Shown: positions 45,887-58,399 of the stretch, piece by piece
Layout of the letters: each line of letters opens with the position of its first letter
Position numbering within the stretch: the stretch's first letter is position 1
Assembly: GCA_032622095.1 (NCBI GenBank)
Contig: CP136066.1
Coordinates: forward strand, 201,832,978-201,896,977
Direction: 5' to 3'
Source of the DNA: Siphonodentalium dalli
Taxonomy: Eukaryota; Mollusca; Scaphopoda; Gadilida; Siphonodentaliidae
DNA length: 64,000 bases
Translations under genes and position numbers: made by a program
Notes under the pieces: model-generated
The model's input: only the letters and a program-made list of their open reading frames with translations
Told to the model about the DNA's origin: nothing
Databases searched by the model: none

Positions 45887-46120
45887 AGGGTAACTGTATA
45901 CTAAATATGTCCATTTATGGGATAATCTCCTCTTATACTCAATAGGATATATGCAATAGATGCAAACAACATGGTAATAATAATGAAAATGAGTGTATAT
46001 GACTCGAGTCATAAACTCATATTCATTATAATTACCATGTTGTTTGCATCGTTCATAGAGCACATGAATGTATTTTGCACTAATCCATGGCTCATATTCG
46101 TTCACTTGTTGCATATATTA
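45884..46120. mobile_element. Foldback MITE, family A, right-truncated
   Basis: It matches 5604-5958 (ACTGTA.ACTAAAT, CATTTATGGGA, GATGCAAACAACATGGTAAT, TTTTGCACTAATCCATG). It begins in the last bases of the family B element, so the two lie end to end and share TTTAAAGG. The right end is cut near 46120 at the start of the duplicated segment. Confidence 0.85.
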
Positions 46121-46123
46121 TAT

Positions 46124-47720
46124 CGCTGTAACAGTATTGTTTACATACAATGGTTTTAACATGTGAATAACGCTATCGGAAAATTATTTAATTTAAATAT
46201 GAGAACAAACTCGATTTATTTATTCGCGGATCTACGCGCAGAAAAGTCACCAAATCCAAAATCGGATCCAACACCATTAGTTTCCACACATTACTCACAT
46301 CATCCTAATATAGCCATAGTTGTAAAACAACTATTTTCCATCCTACAGAAAAGTGAAACAATGAATGCCGCAATGAAATCAGGTGATATTTTACCGAGCA
46401 AATGTCAGCCGAAAAACTTGAAAAAGATTCTGACAAAAGCAAGATTTACAACTGGTGGGAAATTAAATTTAGTTAATAATTGTGTGACAAACGATGTAGG
46501 ACATGCAAATATGTCCATACAGGCGAAAACCTAAAATTTAAATAATAAATAGGGTATTACTTGGTTGATTTGATAATATTGGCCTGATATCAGCCCTAGG
46601 AAACCTTATATCAGCCTTCGACCTCAGACTGATGTGAGGTCACCGAGGGCTGATATCGGGCCTAATATCAAACAAACCAGGTAATATCCTCTAAATATAT
46701 ATCAACTGACATAATCCATCATCATGAACCGCAATTGTGCTTTTTATAGACAATCGTCCATGTCCCCAGATAGAACAATTAGACCACCCGAATGTAGGAT
46801 TGTTTGTTCTGCAGATCTGACAGCGTGGCGAAAGGAGTCTGCGCCAAGTCACGACGAACTATACACTGTCTTGTCTCAATACGCTCAAATATTTCGTTAT
46901 GTCTAAATCTTATTCCCTTATATAACGATTCTTATATTTCGTTATAACGAATTAATCTTATTTATTTCGTTATAGCTAATTCTTATTTCGTTCTAACGTT
47001 ATCTTATTTCGTTCTAACGATTCCTTATTTCGTTTTGCGCGAACATCCGGGTTCTAATCAACTCTCGAATTACTTCCTTGTTTGGAAATAAATTATTTCT
47101 GAGAAATTCTGGTGGGCGTGAATCCGCTGGAGTTAGAGGTAATGTTCTTGTCGAATATTTCCTTCATGTGCATAGGGGACAGCTACTTTTCCCTTTTCCG
47201 TAAATACAATGGTAATTTTTGGTGAAAGTTTATACCTCGGTCTGTAAAATCGAAGTTTTGAGGCATCAATCAATTCCAAACTGCAGAAACTGATCTAGAA
47301 GATACTAGGTAAAAAATGTCAAATGTTCCACTTCCGGGTGCCATTTTGCTGGCCATCTTTGATGGGGAGTTCCAATGTTGCCCTAACAAGGTAGCATTAT
47401 GTCTTAACTTCACAAAAATATGTACAATTGTATACATATGACAAGAGTTTCTCAATATAGTTTGCATTAAACTGACTTAGTGACCCGTCTGAAAACGGAA
47501 GCCATGTTGGAGGTAAGGTTCCGAATTGAACTGGCTATCATGCTTTTTTATATTCTATAGACATTCAGCTTTGAGATTGTGTCCGTCGGTTTGGTAGCGG
47601 CCAACCTACCTGTCTGAACGACTAATACAGAATTTGAACGAACATCCGGGTGCTAATCAACTCTCGATTTACTTCCCTGTTTGGAAATCAATTCTTTCCA
47701 AGAAATTGTGGTAGGCGTGA
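46124..47720. other. Segmental duplication pair, short copy
   Basis: Partner of 22720-26600 (see there). It lacks the MITE at 22922 and most of 23.4-24.6 kb, and has no satellite where the long copy has one: after GAAATTGTGGTA the sequence runs on at 47710, while at 26602 the satellite begins. A shortened TTCGTTATAACGA cluster lies at 46905-47040. Confidence 0.8.
46215..46553 (+). pseudogene. Penelope-like retroelement fragment
   Basis: The frame gives TPLVSTHYSHHPNIAIVVKQ, then a CQPKNLKKILTKARF phrase, and, after a frame change near 46475, CDKRCRTCKYVHTGENL with a stop at 46551. The order (post-RT linker with P.NL.D.L..A.., then C..RC.TC) is that of Penelope-like elements between the reverse transcriptase and the GIY-YIG endonuclease. 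RT catalytic part and endonuclease are absent. It occupies a position where the long duplicate copy has unrelated DNA, so it inserted in this copy or was lost from the other. Confidence 0.6.
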
Positions 47721-50010
47721 ATCCGCTGGAGGTAAAGATAATGTTCTTGTCAAATAGTTCCTTTATGTACATCGGAGACAGTTACTGTTCCCTTTTAGTA
47801 AATCGGATTGGTTTGTGTTTGGAGCTGAATTCCGACTATATTAATGTAATTAATTATATATTTTATTGGAAAAAAAACGTTTTTCAATTAGTTTTCAAGA
47901 TGACGTTTCTCTCCCCTGAACTTTCTGTAGTCTGTGTACATCCTTGCTTTGTTCTTAATATATTACAGGAAATATTACTATTTAGAAAACTACCACGATC
48001 AGCTATAGTGTGTGTTTTTATTGCATATCTATCTTTGACAAAAATAACATTCTAAGTGAAATATAACACAAGAAGTTTAATAATCCTGTGTATGGTTTTT
48101 ATTTATTTATTATTATATTTTTAATAATAATGCAGTTATATGCCATCAAAACGATTTTCATACAATTTTTGTTGTGAGTTACATGTGTACATTTACAGCT
48201 GTACTATAAAAATAGTTATTTAGGTCTTCGTATAAACTAATGACTATGAGAAAAGTATACAGAAATTACCATTGGAACATCGGCCCAAGTGTCGAATGTC
48301 TCCGTCGAATCGCCCGTAATATTGTCATACATGTACTTCGCACTTGTGATCCTGATTCTCACAATGCGATAATATACAAGAATCTACGGCATCACAACTG
48401 CACCTGCGATGGGAAAAGCTGATGACAAAAATATTTATTCCCAATGTTTTTATGTGACTTGAATCATAAACCATCGCAAAGTTTTGCGAGTAATTAGTTG
48501 AATTAAATACACTTCCAGCAAGTTATATAGCAATCACTCGCGGAACTATATTTTATATTGTGCAGGGATACGCTACATGTAATTAACTACTGCGCACTTT
48601 CTTTCTAACTTTATCCTTCGATGTGTGCGGTTCATAATAAAGCATCTCTTAAACTTTTTATCACGTTTAGAGGTAGGTACCTCCCACTGAGCTCAAGTCT
48701 TCTCATTTTATCGTGTTAATTACATACCCAACGTAACATAGTTACAATTTCTTCAAAAATGGCCGAACATTTAACAGAATTAGCCCTTTTTCACTGTAAC
48801 GTTTGAAAAAATTGCCATAATGACACCAAACACCATGTTTATCATAAAATATAAATCATTTTGATGCGTAAAACGTTTTGCTTTCTTACCGGAATATAAT
48901 TATATAATAATTATTTGTGAAAAAAATTGTTGTTTTCAATTTTACACATTGTTCCGGTATTCGTATCTGGAAAATTATTGCGATTGTTTAGCATATATGT
49001 TCAGAGGGACCTTGTTTTTCTATATAATATTTCTTGTTTCATAAATTCGCCATGTAAAATGGGTTCGTATATCCGCTAGATTATTCCAAATCGCGAAGAG
49101 ACTCGAAAAATAGGGATCTTTAATTTTTAGTTCACAGATACTAACAGTTGAGAATATATAACCACCATCCGTTCACATATGGGTGTAATGTTTGGCCGAA
49201 ACTAACATTATGACATCGCTGATTTAGATGACAATTTCCCAGAAAAGAAGGTAAAATTTGTCAAAAGTGTTTGTATATTATATATCACGTGATCTAAAAC
49301 AAGGAATTTTCCAGAATTTTGGAGAAACGGATGTGCTCAAAAGTGTCAAATAAATGAATTTCTAAATAAATTTTGGGCTTTACACAGGGATAAACACAAA
49401 TATGTATAAGATTGTCAACATAAGATACTGCATACAAAAATAAAAAAAAAGATCTATTTCTTTAGAGAGGAGAGTAGGGATTTCCGATGTTCCTCAGATA
49501 TATTTTTAGTGACTTTGCAGTGAAGAATTATTATAAAGTAACACACAGTTAAACGCACAACACACAGCGAAAATATGCTGCAACAGCTATACATATAATG
49601 CAGGTATATATCGGTACTCGATCTGCAAACCAAATGAAAATTGGCTTTGTATTGTGTCAACTTTCTCAGAAAAACAAAAACAAAAACATGTCGAAACCTA
49701 GTTTCCGATGGGTAACTGTAAAGTCTTAAAAATATTTTTAAACAATATTTAGGGCTAATTATACTACATGTATGCTTATATGAATATAGAATATATATTA
49801 TTTTCTTTGCGTTGTTTTTCAAATTTCTGAGAAAGTTTCAGTTAGAATGTACGCAAGCCTATTTTTACCCAAAAGCTCCAGTATCACAGTGCATTGCCCT
49901 ATGGATGCATTTGATGTCTTAGGAAATCTATGAACCATAGAGATTTGTTTAAATGCCCATTTTTCGACCTTGTTAAGTGCGGTTTTCTACAATATCACTC
50001 ATCGGCGACA
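47720..50010. other. No recognisable gene
   Basis: Very AT-rich. Frames of 60-124 residues (47681-48055, 48240-48422, 49454-49822 on the minus strand) show no family motifs or consistent splice sites; I do not call them. Confidence 0.4.
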
Positions 50011-51629
50011 CCAGGGCCCTGTACTATAGATTTCCAATAGCCGTGTTTGAACACGTAGACAACGTTCCTCGGTAATTTCCTAGTCTTGTAAAGCGAGACT
50101 TGTGTTCTATAGTACTCGAGCAATTGTATTCTTGTAAATTCCTTGCATTGGATATTGGAATTTAACAATAGGCGACTACACTTTTTCACACCATACATCG
50201 TTGTGAACTGACTTATATAATATTCTCGGAGAGCCATTCTGTTACTGGGATTCATTTCAACAGCACGCTGCTCGGTTTTTGGGGTGAATGGAGTGTCCCA
50301 ACGCTGCATCTTTTTGTTATTCTATAGTACTCGAATTGTCTATTTTGGGGAAAACAAGAACTCGCTTGACGGGCTGATAAATTACCAACTTAGGGAGTTC
50401 CATAGTACAGAAATAACACAAATCGGGTAGAATACGGTGTTAAAATTACAAGTTTTCGAGGCTGAATTAGTGGTTGTCACCGCAATGAAACGCGTTCGAA
50501 TGTCGATATGTCGGATTATCGCTTGGTGTATTGCGCACTCATGCATTAATCCTTTGTCGACGTGTGACGTTTCACGAGGTCAGTAAAATCGTAGTCGTAT
50601 TGGGATGATGGGTTCAAAATACGCATGGGCGTAGATAGATATATTTTGAGATGGGGTTCATAAACAGAGACAAATTGGCTTTGATAAATAAGGGTTTCCG
50701 CATAAATTATGTTGTGACGGGCGATTCTCGCCAAAATACTCAACAATTGGGAATTTCATGCAGGGACGTGTCGATGGGTGTTGGCGCATCATCATAATCT
50801 TCGTCCCAAAGTTCGTAATGATTGATATATGGAGTTAAATGGCAATTAGTTGAGAAGTTTCGATCGGTTGGAGTTGTTGGGCTGGGGATTTCCAACAGTT
50901 GGAAATATTGAGTAAACCATTGCAGATTTTCAACCGAATGGGGTGCAAATATAGTTTTCCGGACTCGGAAATAATATCTGGTTCAGGGAGGGGGTGCACC
51001 CGGGAAGCGGAAACCTTGTACGTGAATGTTACTGCGATTCCATGGTAGAAAATGGCACTGAATTTGAAAATTAAGACTGGAGAATAGGTTGTAATCATTA
51101 CAATGGCTAAATTTTACTTTATACCACTAGTATAATGTTTTCCTACATTCAGTGTAATTTTGGTTGTTAAATCTATGTTTCTCCTTATAGACCTTATATT
51201 AAACAAAAAGTCACACCGACCCTTTGGAAAATATACTTGAAATATATATTTTCACACTTTTAAATTGGAAATATTTTTATCAGTCTATTATCTCCAGCAA
51301 TTCAGTTTGTTTTCAATTACATTGTACATGTATCGAAATCGTATGTATACGACATCCAGTTAAAAGTTTCCCTGCTCAATCTGACACTATATAATCACCA
51401 TGTGTAGGTTTTTCTGTCGATGTGGTTTATTTGTTATCACTCACTATGTCTCTATCCGTCTCTACCCCTTTGTGTTCGTACATGCATCGTTAAATATATT
51501 TGACCATGAACCATGTAAATACAAGGAAACTCGTGAAAAGCTATATATATATTGTCTTCTATGACGTAGGTCAATAAAACATCTATCTCTTATAAAGACG
51601 TTTTCGCGTATGATATATTGTACTCGTGT

Positions 51630-53228
51630 CAGGCTTGGGGCAATTACTTGTGAATGTAATTAATTACAATTACAATTACTTCAACATTTTTCAATTACAA
51701 TTCCCATTACATCTATTTCACAATGTAATTAATTACAATTACAATTACATTTCAGCACATCATTGAAGTAGGAACACTTTTTATTTATATAAACTCTATT
51801 TGATAACAAAACATAAATTTAATACAAGCAAGATGAAATACACAATGAAGCACACTTGGTACAGAGCAGCCAATGTACTGAGTCCAGTATAGGTGTTCGT
51901 AGAACTGAGCGAATCATGATTTATAGCTGGCAATTCCAGCGTGTTGCATTGGCAGCTTGTAGTCGGGGTTGATCTTCTAGAAATTGGAATGATATCAGAG
52001 ATTTATGAACTTTGCTAACTATCTTCAATGCTTTGGCATTCTTGACCGATATTTTTGCAAACTGAAAGATCCTCGTAGGTTGTTGATCACTTGCTGATGG
52101 TGCTTGTGTGACTGTGGATTCATATATATCTTGATGCTTTCGCTATAAAATGGAAATAATAGAGTATATTAGTAACACACATGTCACATGTATCCATCAT
52201 TTATTCATTAAGGGAATAAGACTATCTCAGTAAGTCAGACACACAGCCAGGCCAATTGTAAAGGACAATGAGATAATCAACACTCTGATTGTTAATTAGA
52301 GTCATAAACTTAATTATCCTTTGTGGCCACCAGCTTACTGGTAACACAATGCCTCCACTAGACAGTGCTAATTGGGGGATTATTGAGGCAGATATTTGTC
52401 CCCGCTTTGTCATTCAGTTGCAAATTAGAAGGGACAAGAAGAAACAATGCATATACCAAACCACCATATGACTGAAGTTATATGTCAATGGAATTAAACA
52501 AAACTAATACATAAAAATGGAAACTTACCTTCAGATGTGTCACAAAATTGGAGGTAACTTTTTTGGAACTGGATATTGTAGTTGGGCAAAGTTTGCACTT
52601 CGCTTTCATAGGACACGATGTGTCGTTCTGCAAATTAAAATGCTGCCAGATTGTGTAGACATTTTTATAGCATTAGCAATGGTTGGTATTTTTTTGTTTA
52701 TGGTTGGTATGAATTTCTACCATAGCATATATACCATAACAGATGGAGATAATGAAACATGATCATAAGAGTGATATATTATAGTGATCTATTGTCAATT
52801 ATTTGAAGTTGGTTTCTCATTGTATTTATCAAAACAAGCCTTCTACCTCAAAGGTTAACCAATGCTTAAGCAAACAAACAGGAGGTGTCAACAGAATTCA
52901 CCATTGAGACACAGTGGATAAAAACTCAGTGTTGTGACAACATGGTGATAGCCAGTCACCAGTCTTACACTTTGAAATTTGGAAAAAAAACATTTGAAGA
53001 AACCATGGGATGAATCATGAAAGAGAACTTTGAGAAGAAACAAGTACCTGTGATTTTGAAGTAATTGAAATTAGACCCTAATTACAATTACAATTACATT
53101 ATAACCAATTACAATTGCAATTACATGTAATTGAGAATAAACTCAATTACCAATTACATGCAATTACTTGAAAAAATGTAATTAATTACAATCAATTACA
53201 ATTACAAATTACAATTACCCCATCCCTG
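51630..53228 (-). mobile_element. hAT transposon, non-autonomous, perfect target duplication
   Basis: ACTCGTGT at 51622-51629 and 53229-53236 is a perfect 8-bp target duplication, the hAT hallmark. Ends are CAGGCTTGGGGCAATTAC and, inverted, CAGGGATGGGGTAATTGT. Both subterminal regions are dense in TAATTACAATTAC. The 1599-bp body carries two minus-strand pieces of a BED-finger hAT transposase (see 51921-52668) with the catalytic core deleted. Confidence 0.9.
51921..52668 (-). pseudogene. hAT transposase remnant with intron-split BED zinc finger
   Basis: Exon at about 52668-52529: VYTIWQHF, then KCKLC (C-x2-C), SNFVTHLK, donor GTAAGT at 52528. Exon at 52142-51921 (acceptor TATAG): RKHQDIYE completes the H-x4-H of the BED finger (THLK plus RKH), followed by a low-complexity linker and a phrase LQAANATRWNCQL typical of hAT transposases, then a stop at 51921-51923. 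The 386-bp intron keeps phase 0. The DDE catalytic region and dimerisation domain are missing; a stop codon lies just upstream of the BED exon and no start is clear. BED fingers bind the element's ends. It might still make a short DNA-binding protein, but this is unproven. Confidence 0.75.
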
Positions 53229-53274
53229 ACTCGTGTTCAGCGTTTACATGTTGTAAGCGTTTGTGTATTTTCGC

Positions 53275-55520
53275 GATGCTTGTGCCATTGGGACATTTAT
53301 TGACTTTGAAAAAGCATTTGATAAAATATGGAGACAGGGACTATGGCACAAACTTTTATCAAACGGAGTAAATGGAAAAATATTTAAAGTCATTTGCAAT
53401 ATGTACTCGAACATTAAGTCCAAAGTTCAACTAGGAAATGAGCAGTCCAATTTTTTTCCATGTTTTTCTGGTGTTCGACAGGGCGCAATCTTTCACCAAT
53501 CCTTTTTGCATTGTACGTAAACGATTTGGAATCTTATCTGACAACTACAGAAGCTATTGGTCTGCCAAAATTGTCCGATGATATTGAAAAAAACTTGAAC
53601 ATCTATACGAAACTTTTTGTAATTTTGTATGCAGACGATACCGTGCTGATGGCAGAAACACCTGCAAAATTACAAAAAGCTTTGGATTCCTCCTATAAGT
53701 ACTGTGAAATTTGGAAATTAACAGTTAATGTCGATAAAACCAAAATATTGTTGATATCCAAACCTAGCCTTCCAAAAAACAGAAACAAATTCTATAATGG
53801 GAGGGAAATTGAAGTTGTTAAAAAAAATTAATTATCTGGGAATTATACATACTAAATATGGCTCATATTCTGAAGCAAGGAAGGTTCTTGTAGACAAAGC
53901 CACTAAAGCTATGTGGTCCATAATCACCAAATCAAGAGCTCACTGCCTTTCGGTAAAAGACAAATTTGATTTATTTGATGCACAAGTTGCACCCATACTT
54001 GCCTATGGGAGTGAAATTTGGGGCACAGGAAACAATGATATAATTGAGAACATACATAGAAAATTTTGTAAGTTTGTTTTACAGCTAAAACCATCTACAT
54101 ACAATCATATGATATATGGAGAGACCGGACGAATGCCAATTGATGTATTAATAACCATGCGTGTGATAAAGTATTGGTTGAAAGTGGTAAATATGAATTG
54201 TAATAGATATTGTAAAATATTATATATGTTAGCGCTTAAACTCAGTAATGTCGCATCTTCTAATTTCACATGGATAAACAAAGTTAAGCAAATTTTAACA
54301 GAATGTGGTCAGATTCACTTAATGAATTTAGATAAAATTCAATGTACTGAACGATTACTCTCGTACATTGAGTGCAACCTTATTGGTAGATTCCATGATA
54401 AATGGAAGACTGATATAGACGCCTCGGGTAGTAGGGGAATTATATACAAAATGTTCAAATATGATATCCATTTTGAAGATTACTTGAATGTTCTTGACAC
54501 CATAAACCGGTTAACATTATGTAGATTTCGTACATGTAATCATCAGCTACCCATAGAGACAGGCTGATGGAATACTATTGATCTAGCTGACAGAATATGC
54601 CCAAAGTGTCACAAAAGCAGTCTTGGTGATGAATTTCACTATTTATTGGAATGTGAATTCTTTATGGATGTAAGAAAATGCTTTTTACAACCAAAATACA
54701 TTAGAAGAAGAGATACTACTGCGATGAATGAAATTCTTAACATGAAGAATCACACACTACTCCGCAGACTATGTGCTTTCATTAGGATCATCACGAACGT
54801 TTTCGCGGTAAATCTCTAAGCGAGAAACACTATATGGATTCTCATTCATTCATCTATGCGGATGGTCAGATGTGTGGTTCGGCAGAAAGTCTTGGGCTTT
54901 CTGTTGAACTTAGCTAGCTGCTCATCCGCGTGGATGAATGTGAACCAAGTAACTAAATATCTGCCAATGAGCACAGTGATTATCCAGGTATATTCAATTA
55001 TAATTGATTATTTATATGGTCATGCTATAATATTCACACTTGGCTTCTATGTTAGTGTATTAAAATATATATGTATGGTTCCCGGAATCAATTATACAAT
55101 ATAGCCACAACGGGTGAACGAAATGGCAGTCAACGGCTCGACTTACTTTAATTGAGATGTTAAATTAAGTCTGGCATGCATAGTTGTTTAGTATAACTAC
55201 TAAAATTGACGATATATGGACCTATCATTTGTAGCCAAAACTAAACACACGGGTGTGAATAAATGAACTCTTAGTTCCGTTTGCGATCGATTAGTTTACT
55301 CCATCCAACAATATTTCACATGATAGTACGACATGTATACTTCGGACGACAAATAAGCTAGTAGCTGTGTCAGAATTAAACTGCGATTATACTCATCGAA
55401 TTTAAACAAGCATCGAACCGGAACCATATGTAAATATCTATTATATATATTGCTATATTATGTCTATTGTATATATCCTTTATGTAATATGTAATGTATT
55501 TACTTGGATGATATAATAAA
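53275..55520 (+). mobile_element. 5'-truncated LINE
   Basis: Coding remnant 53281-54819 followed by an AT-rich 3' region that I end at the AATAAAGCATACG near 55515; that end is a guess. Truncated at the 5' side inside the reverse transcriptase. The hAT element ends only about 45 bp upstream. Confidence 0.75.
53281..54819 (+). pseudogene. LINE reverse transcriptase with YADD box, broken
   Basis: Reverse transcriptase blocks in order: IDFEKAFDKIWRQGL, GVRQG, ILFALYVNDLE, the catalytic FVILYADDTVLM at about 53615-53650, WKLTVNVDKTK, NYLGI, then the thumb AYGSEIWG, a zinc knuckle CPKCHKSSLGDEFHYLLEC and a stop at 54817-54819. Breaks: a frameshift near 53490, a second in a run of A near 53820, and an in-frame TGA at 54565-54567. 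The 5' endonuclease is absent. The known role is target-primed retrotransposition; this copy is inactive. It resembles the LINE at 40-41 kb in the thumb region but is a separate family. Confidence 0.92.
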
Positions 55521-56210
55521 GCATACGATTATGGTGCTCGCAAGTAGATTTCATGTTCCCCATTGCCTACCATAACATTGACTTTATATATCAACTAAAC
55601 CACTCGCCAACTGACTCAAATATATATATATAGGCATTGCTATATCCATTTATGTATAATATTAGAGTAAGTTCCCTTTACCCATTAACAAGCGTTCGCA
55701 TCCACGCGCAGCAAACGGAGATCCATAGTATTGGATTTTGTCTGTTCTTGTAAATGACGGGGAATCGCACACACTTGTAAATTACCGTATCCATAGTATT
55801 CGACACGTTATCCACGTGTTCAAACACGGCTATTGGAAATCTATAGTACAGGCCCCAGAACGCATTAATCCTCCATCCGATATATACCAGTTTGCGTGAA
55901 AGAGCATAGGGGGCGAATAGAGCGACAATGACAGAAAAATATGCAATCAGGCGATGAAATGGCTGTCAAAATGGCCGCAACTCCAATCAATGCTACGACG
56001 AAAGCAACATATTGGGTAACCACATATATCGAAGTTACAGATTGGTAATTTACAAGTGTGTTGTTATTTATCTTTAAAGGTACACATATAATTAAAACAG
56101 ATATATCTGAATGATTTATCGATCATCGTTAACCCAATGATTTACTTACTCGGGTTTTCTGCTTAGATAGCATCCAACATTCGGGCCAAACAGTTATTTC
56201 GGGCATGCAA
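55521..56210. other. Intergenic
   Basis: Contains the right arm of the 5.8-kb inverted pair and no gene I recognise. Confidence 0.4.
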
Positions 56211-56214
56211 CACC

Positions 56215-57075
56215 ATATTTTTATTTTAATTAACCCTCATAATTGGACCATATGTATTCTTTAAATCACCTTAATGGGACCATATTTCAATTAGCCCCAT
56301 GGTTCCATATTTTATTAACCCTCATGGGACCATATTTTAATTAACAATCAAGGTACAATTTTAATTAACCATCATGGGACTATATTGTTATTAACCTCGT
56401 TGGACCATATATTAAACGGACATGGCTCATTCGAACCTCCATTTTTTTCTACGTCATTTAAACCAACGGATACGACAGGTCGATAAATATACGAACTATT
56501 GATATACCGACTTCATATGCTCCGAAAAACACTTACCGAAGTCAGTCATATTTTCAACTTTTCGTCAGAAGTCAGACAAACGCTCTTTATTGCTTCCATA
56601 TCAGGAATAGACTACCACGGAACTCTCTTTTCAGCTCCATGTCACGCAAATGGCTATTTTGTGTTTGGGACCCAAACACCGTATTCACAGTTGTATTTAT
56701 CATTTCTTCAATGCGTCTGTTTGGGTTACAGGATGCTCGTAGAAATGTAGTTAAGATATTTATCGAACTATTTCGATACAGAGAAAAATTCAAAAGCGAA
56801 TAATATTATGTGCATTTTGCAGCGCAAACCGCCATGTGGCTTTTTATTTAACCCTGATGTGACCATATTTTAATTTACCCTCTCTGTATGTAACCATATT
56901 TTAATTTACCCTCTCTGGATGTGACCATATTTAAATTATCCTCTCTGTATGCGACCATATTTTAATTTACCCTCATCGGACCATATTTCAATTAACCCTC
57001 TCTGGGTCTGACCATATTTCAATTTATCCTCATATATATATACATGTATTTTAATTAATCCTTATGAGAGGCCAT
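56215..57075. repeat. Minisatellite of about 36-40 bp, split by an insertion
   Basis: Units of TTAACCCTCATGGGACCATA followed by TTTTAA occur at 56215-56415 and again at 56845-57075, the second block with CTCTCTGTATG variants. 56416-56844 is unrelated and interrupts the array; it has no identifiable ends. TTAACCC in every unit resembles the TTAA/CCC tips of the MITEs, but no further match supports a link. Confidence 0.8.
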
Positions 57076-57645
57076 ATCAGGAGTGCGTTACCTGAGGCCA
57101 TTATTAGATCATCATTACGCCCTCCTAGAGTGTAGATTGGCAAGTATATCTAACCCTGTCGCAGGTGATGGACTAAATGTGATTAAAACATACTCGATAT
57201 TTGCGTAATTTGATGTACTAAATGTGATTAGAAACGTGTTCGGTGATTTGCGTACAAGAACCATGTTACGAAGATCGCAAATGTTTTGCCCAATTATTAT
57301 TCTGCATGCTATTTCAGGCGCTATTCAGACCACTTTTTCAAATGAAATTAGAACAGGTATTTGCGTAGTTGTATGGACTAGATGTGATTTAAAAATATCG
57401 AAAAAATCAACTACATAGGCATTACCTTTACAGGTTTTTCACAATCACCACATTAAAGTTGTAATAGTGTACATATGGCTAACAATATGATATTGAGGGC
57501 GTTACCATTTCTGACTATGGGTTTCTTGTTATTATTGGTGTGAGGTATATTTTTGTTCTGGAATCTTGTGCGTTATATGTGACTCATTTGAAGAACAATA
57601 CAACACGCTGCCTAAATATTGGTTATACCGTGTATAGTATTATAC
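57076..57645. other. Intergenic, repeat fragment
   Basis: 57470-57521 is the inverse of 42503-42560. Nothing else recognised. Confidence 0.4.
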
Positions 57646-58188
57646 TTATGTTCTAACTCGCTTGCAGCTCGAACGAACATAAAGTATTTATGGAATAACT
57701 ACAACGAATGCATGATGTTAAATGTAAACTTTAATGGACAAACGTGAAGTGTAGCGATAAATATCGTTCGCAGACTATCAGTCATAAACAAATATGACAT
57801 GAAATGATGAATATTATGGGGTGGTGGGTGGGGGGGATACAACGCAAAACTTCAAGAGTAGAATGAAGCTTGACCACCGTGTCAAGCGAGTTAAACCAAT
57901 GCAAAATCAGTCGTGTGAATAAGCTCACACGAGCTCGTCGTTACGATTGCCTTGAGCATCGTTCAGACGGCGCGGTATTGACCCAGTTTGAATGACCAAA
58001 ACAAACTGGACAACTTCGTTAACTCGTTACCGGCCGTGCACTATGCACACGTTGGCGAACATCAATAAATATATTTATGTTCTAACTCGCTTGCAGCTCG
58101 AACGAACATAAAGTATTTATGGAATAACTACAACGAATGCATGATGTTAAATGTAAACTTTAATGGACAAACGTGAAGTGTAGCGATA
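57646..58188. repeat. Duplicated unit X-Y-X
   Basis: X (TTATGTTCTAACTCGCTTGC onward, 114 bp) is at 57646-57759 and, apparently unchanged, at 58075-58188. Between them lies Y (57836-58076, 241 bp), which recurs at 61968-62208. Y ends in AATAAATATATTT and runs straight into the second X. No coding capacity. The near-identity implies recent movement or ongoing homogenisation. Confidence 0.9.
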
Positions 58189-58399
58189 GACCAACAAAGT
58201 TAGGGGAAATAATGTAGGCGACACGACGTCTCATTTGTAAAATCTATACTAGTACCGTATTGATATTGACGTATATCTGTCTAGCAACGCTAAACAAGTG
58301 TCACTATGTGTGAGCTAATGTTATTTCATAGATGCTTTGACTTTATTGCTAATCAATTAATATTACGAACAAAGATCTGTATGATCCTGCATACATTAC

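Larger units (their letters stand above)
50014..55857. mobile_element. Possible older DNA element bracketed by 50-bp inverted ends
   Basis: 50014-50064 and 55805-55857 are inverted partners (CTGTACTATAGATTTCCAAT, AGCCGTGTTTGAACACGT; two or three differences). CTATAGTACTCGA-type subterminal repeats occur near both (50110, 50325, 55725, 55790). The hAT element and the LINE lie between them. No clear target duplication and no transposase seen. A 104-residue minus-strand frame at 49995-50309 overlaps the left arm; its product is not recognised. Confidence 0.4.

Noticed and set aside
56215..57075. TTAACCC minisatellite as another MITE-derived satellite
   Set aside because: Only the TTAACCC string is shared with the MITE tips; the rest of the unit matches none of them.
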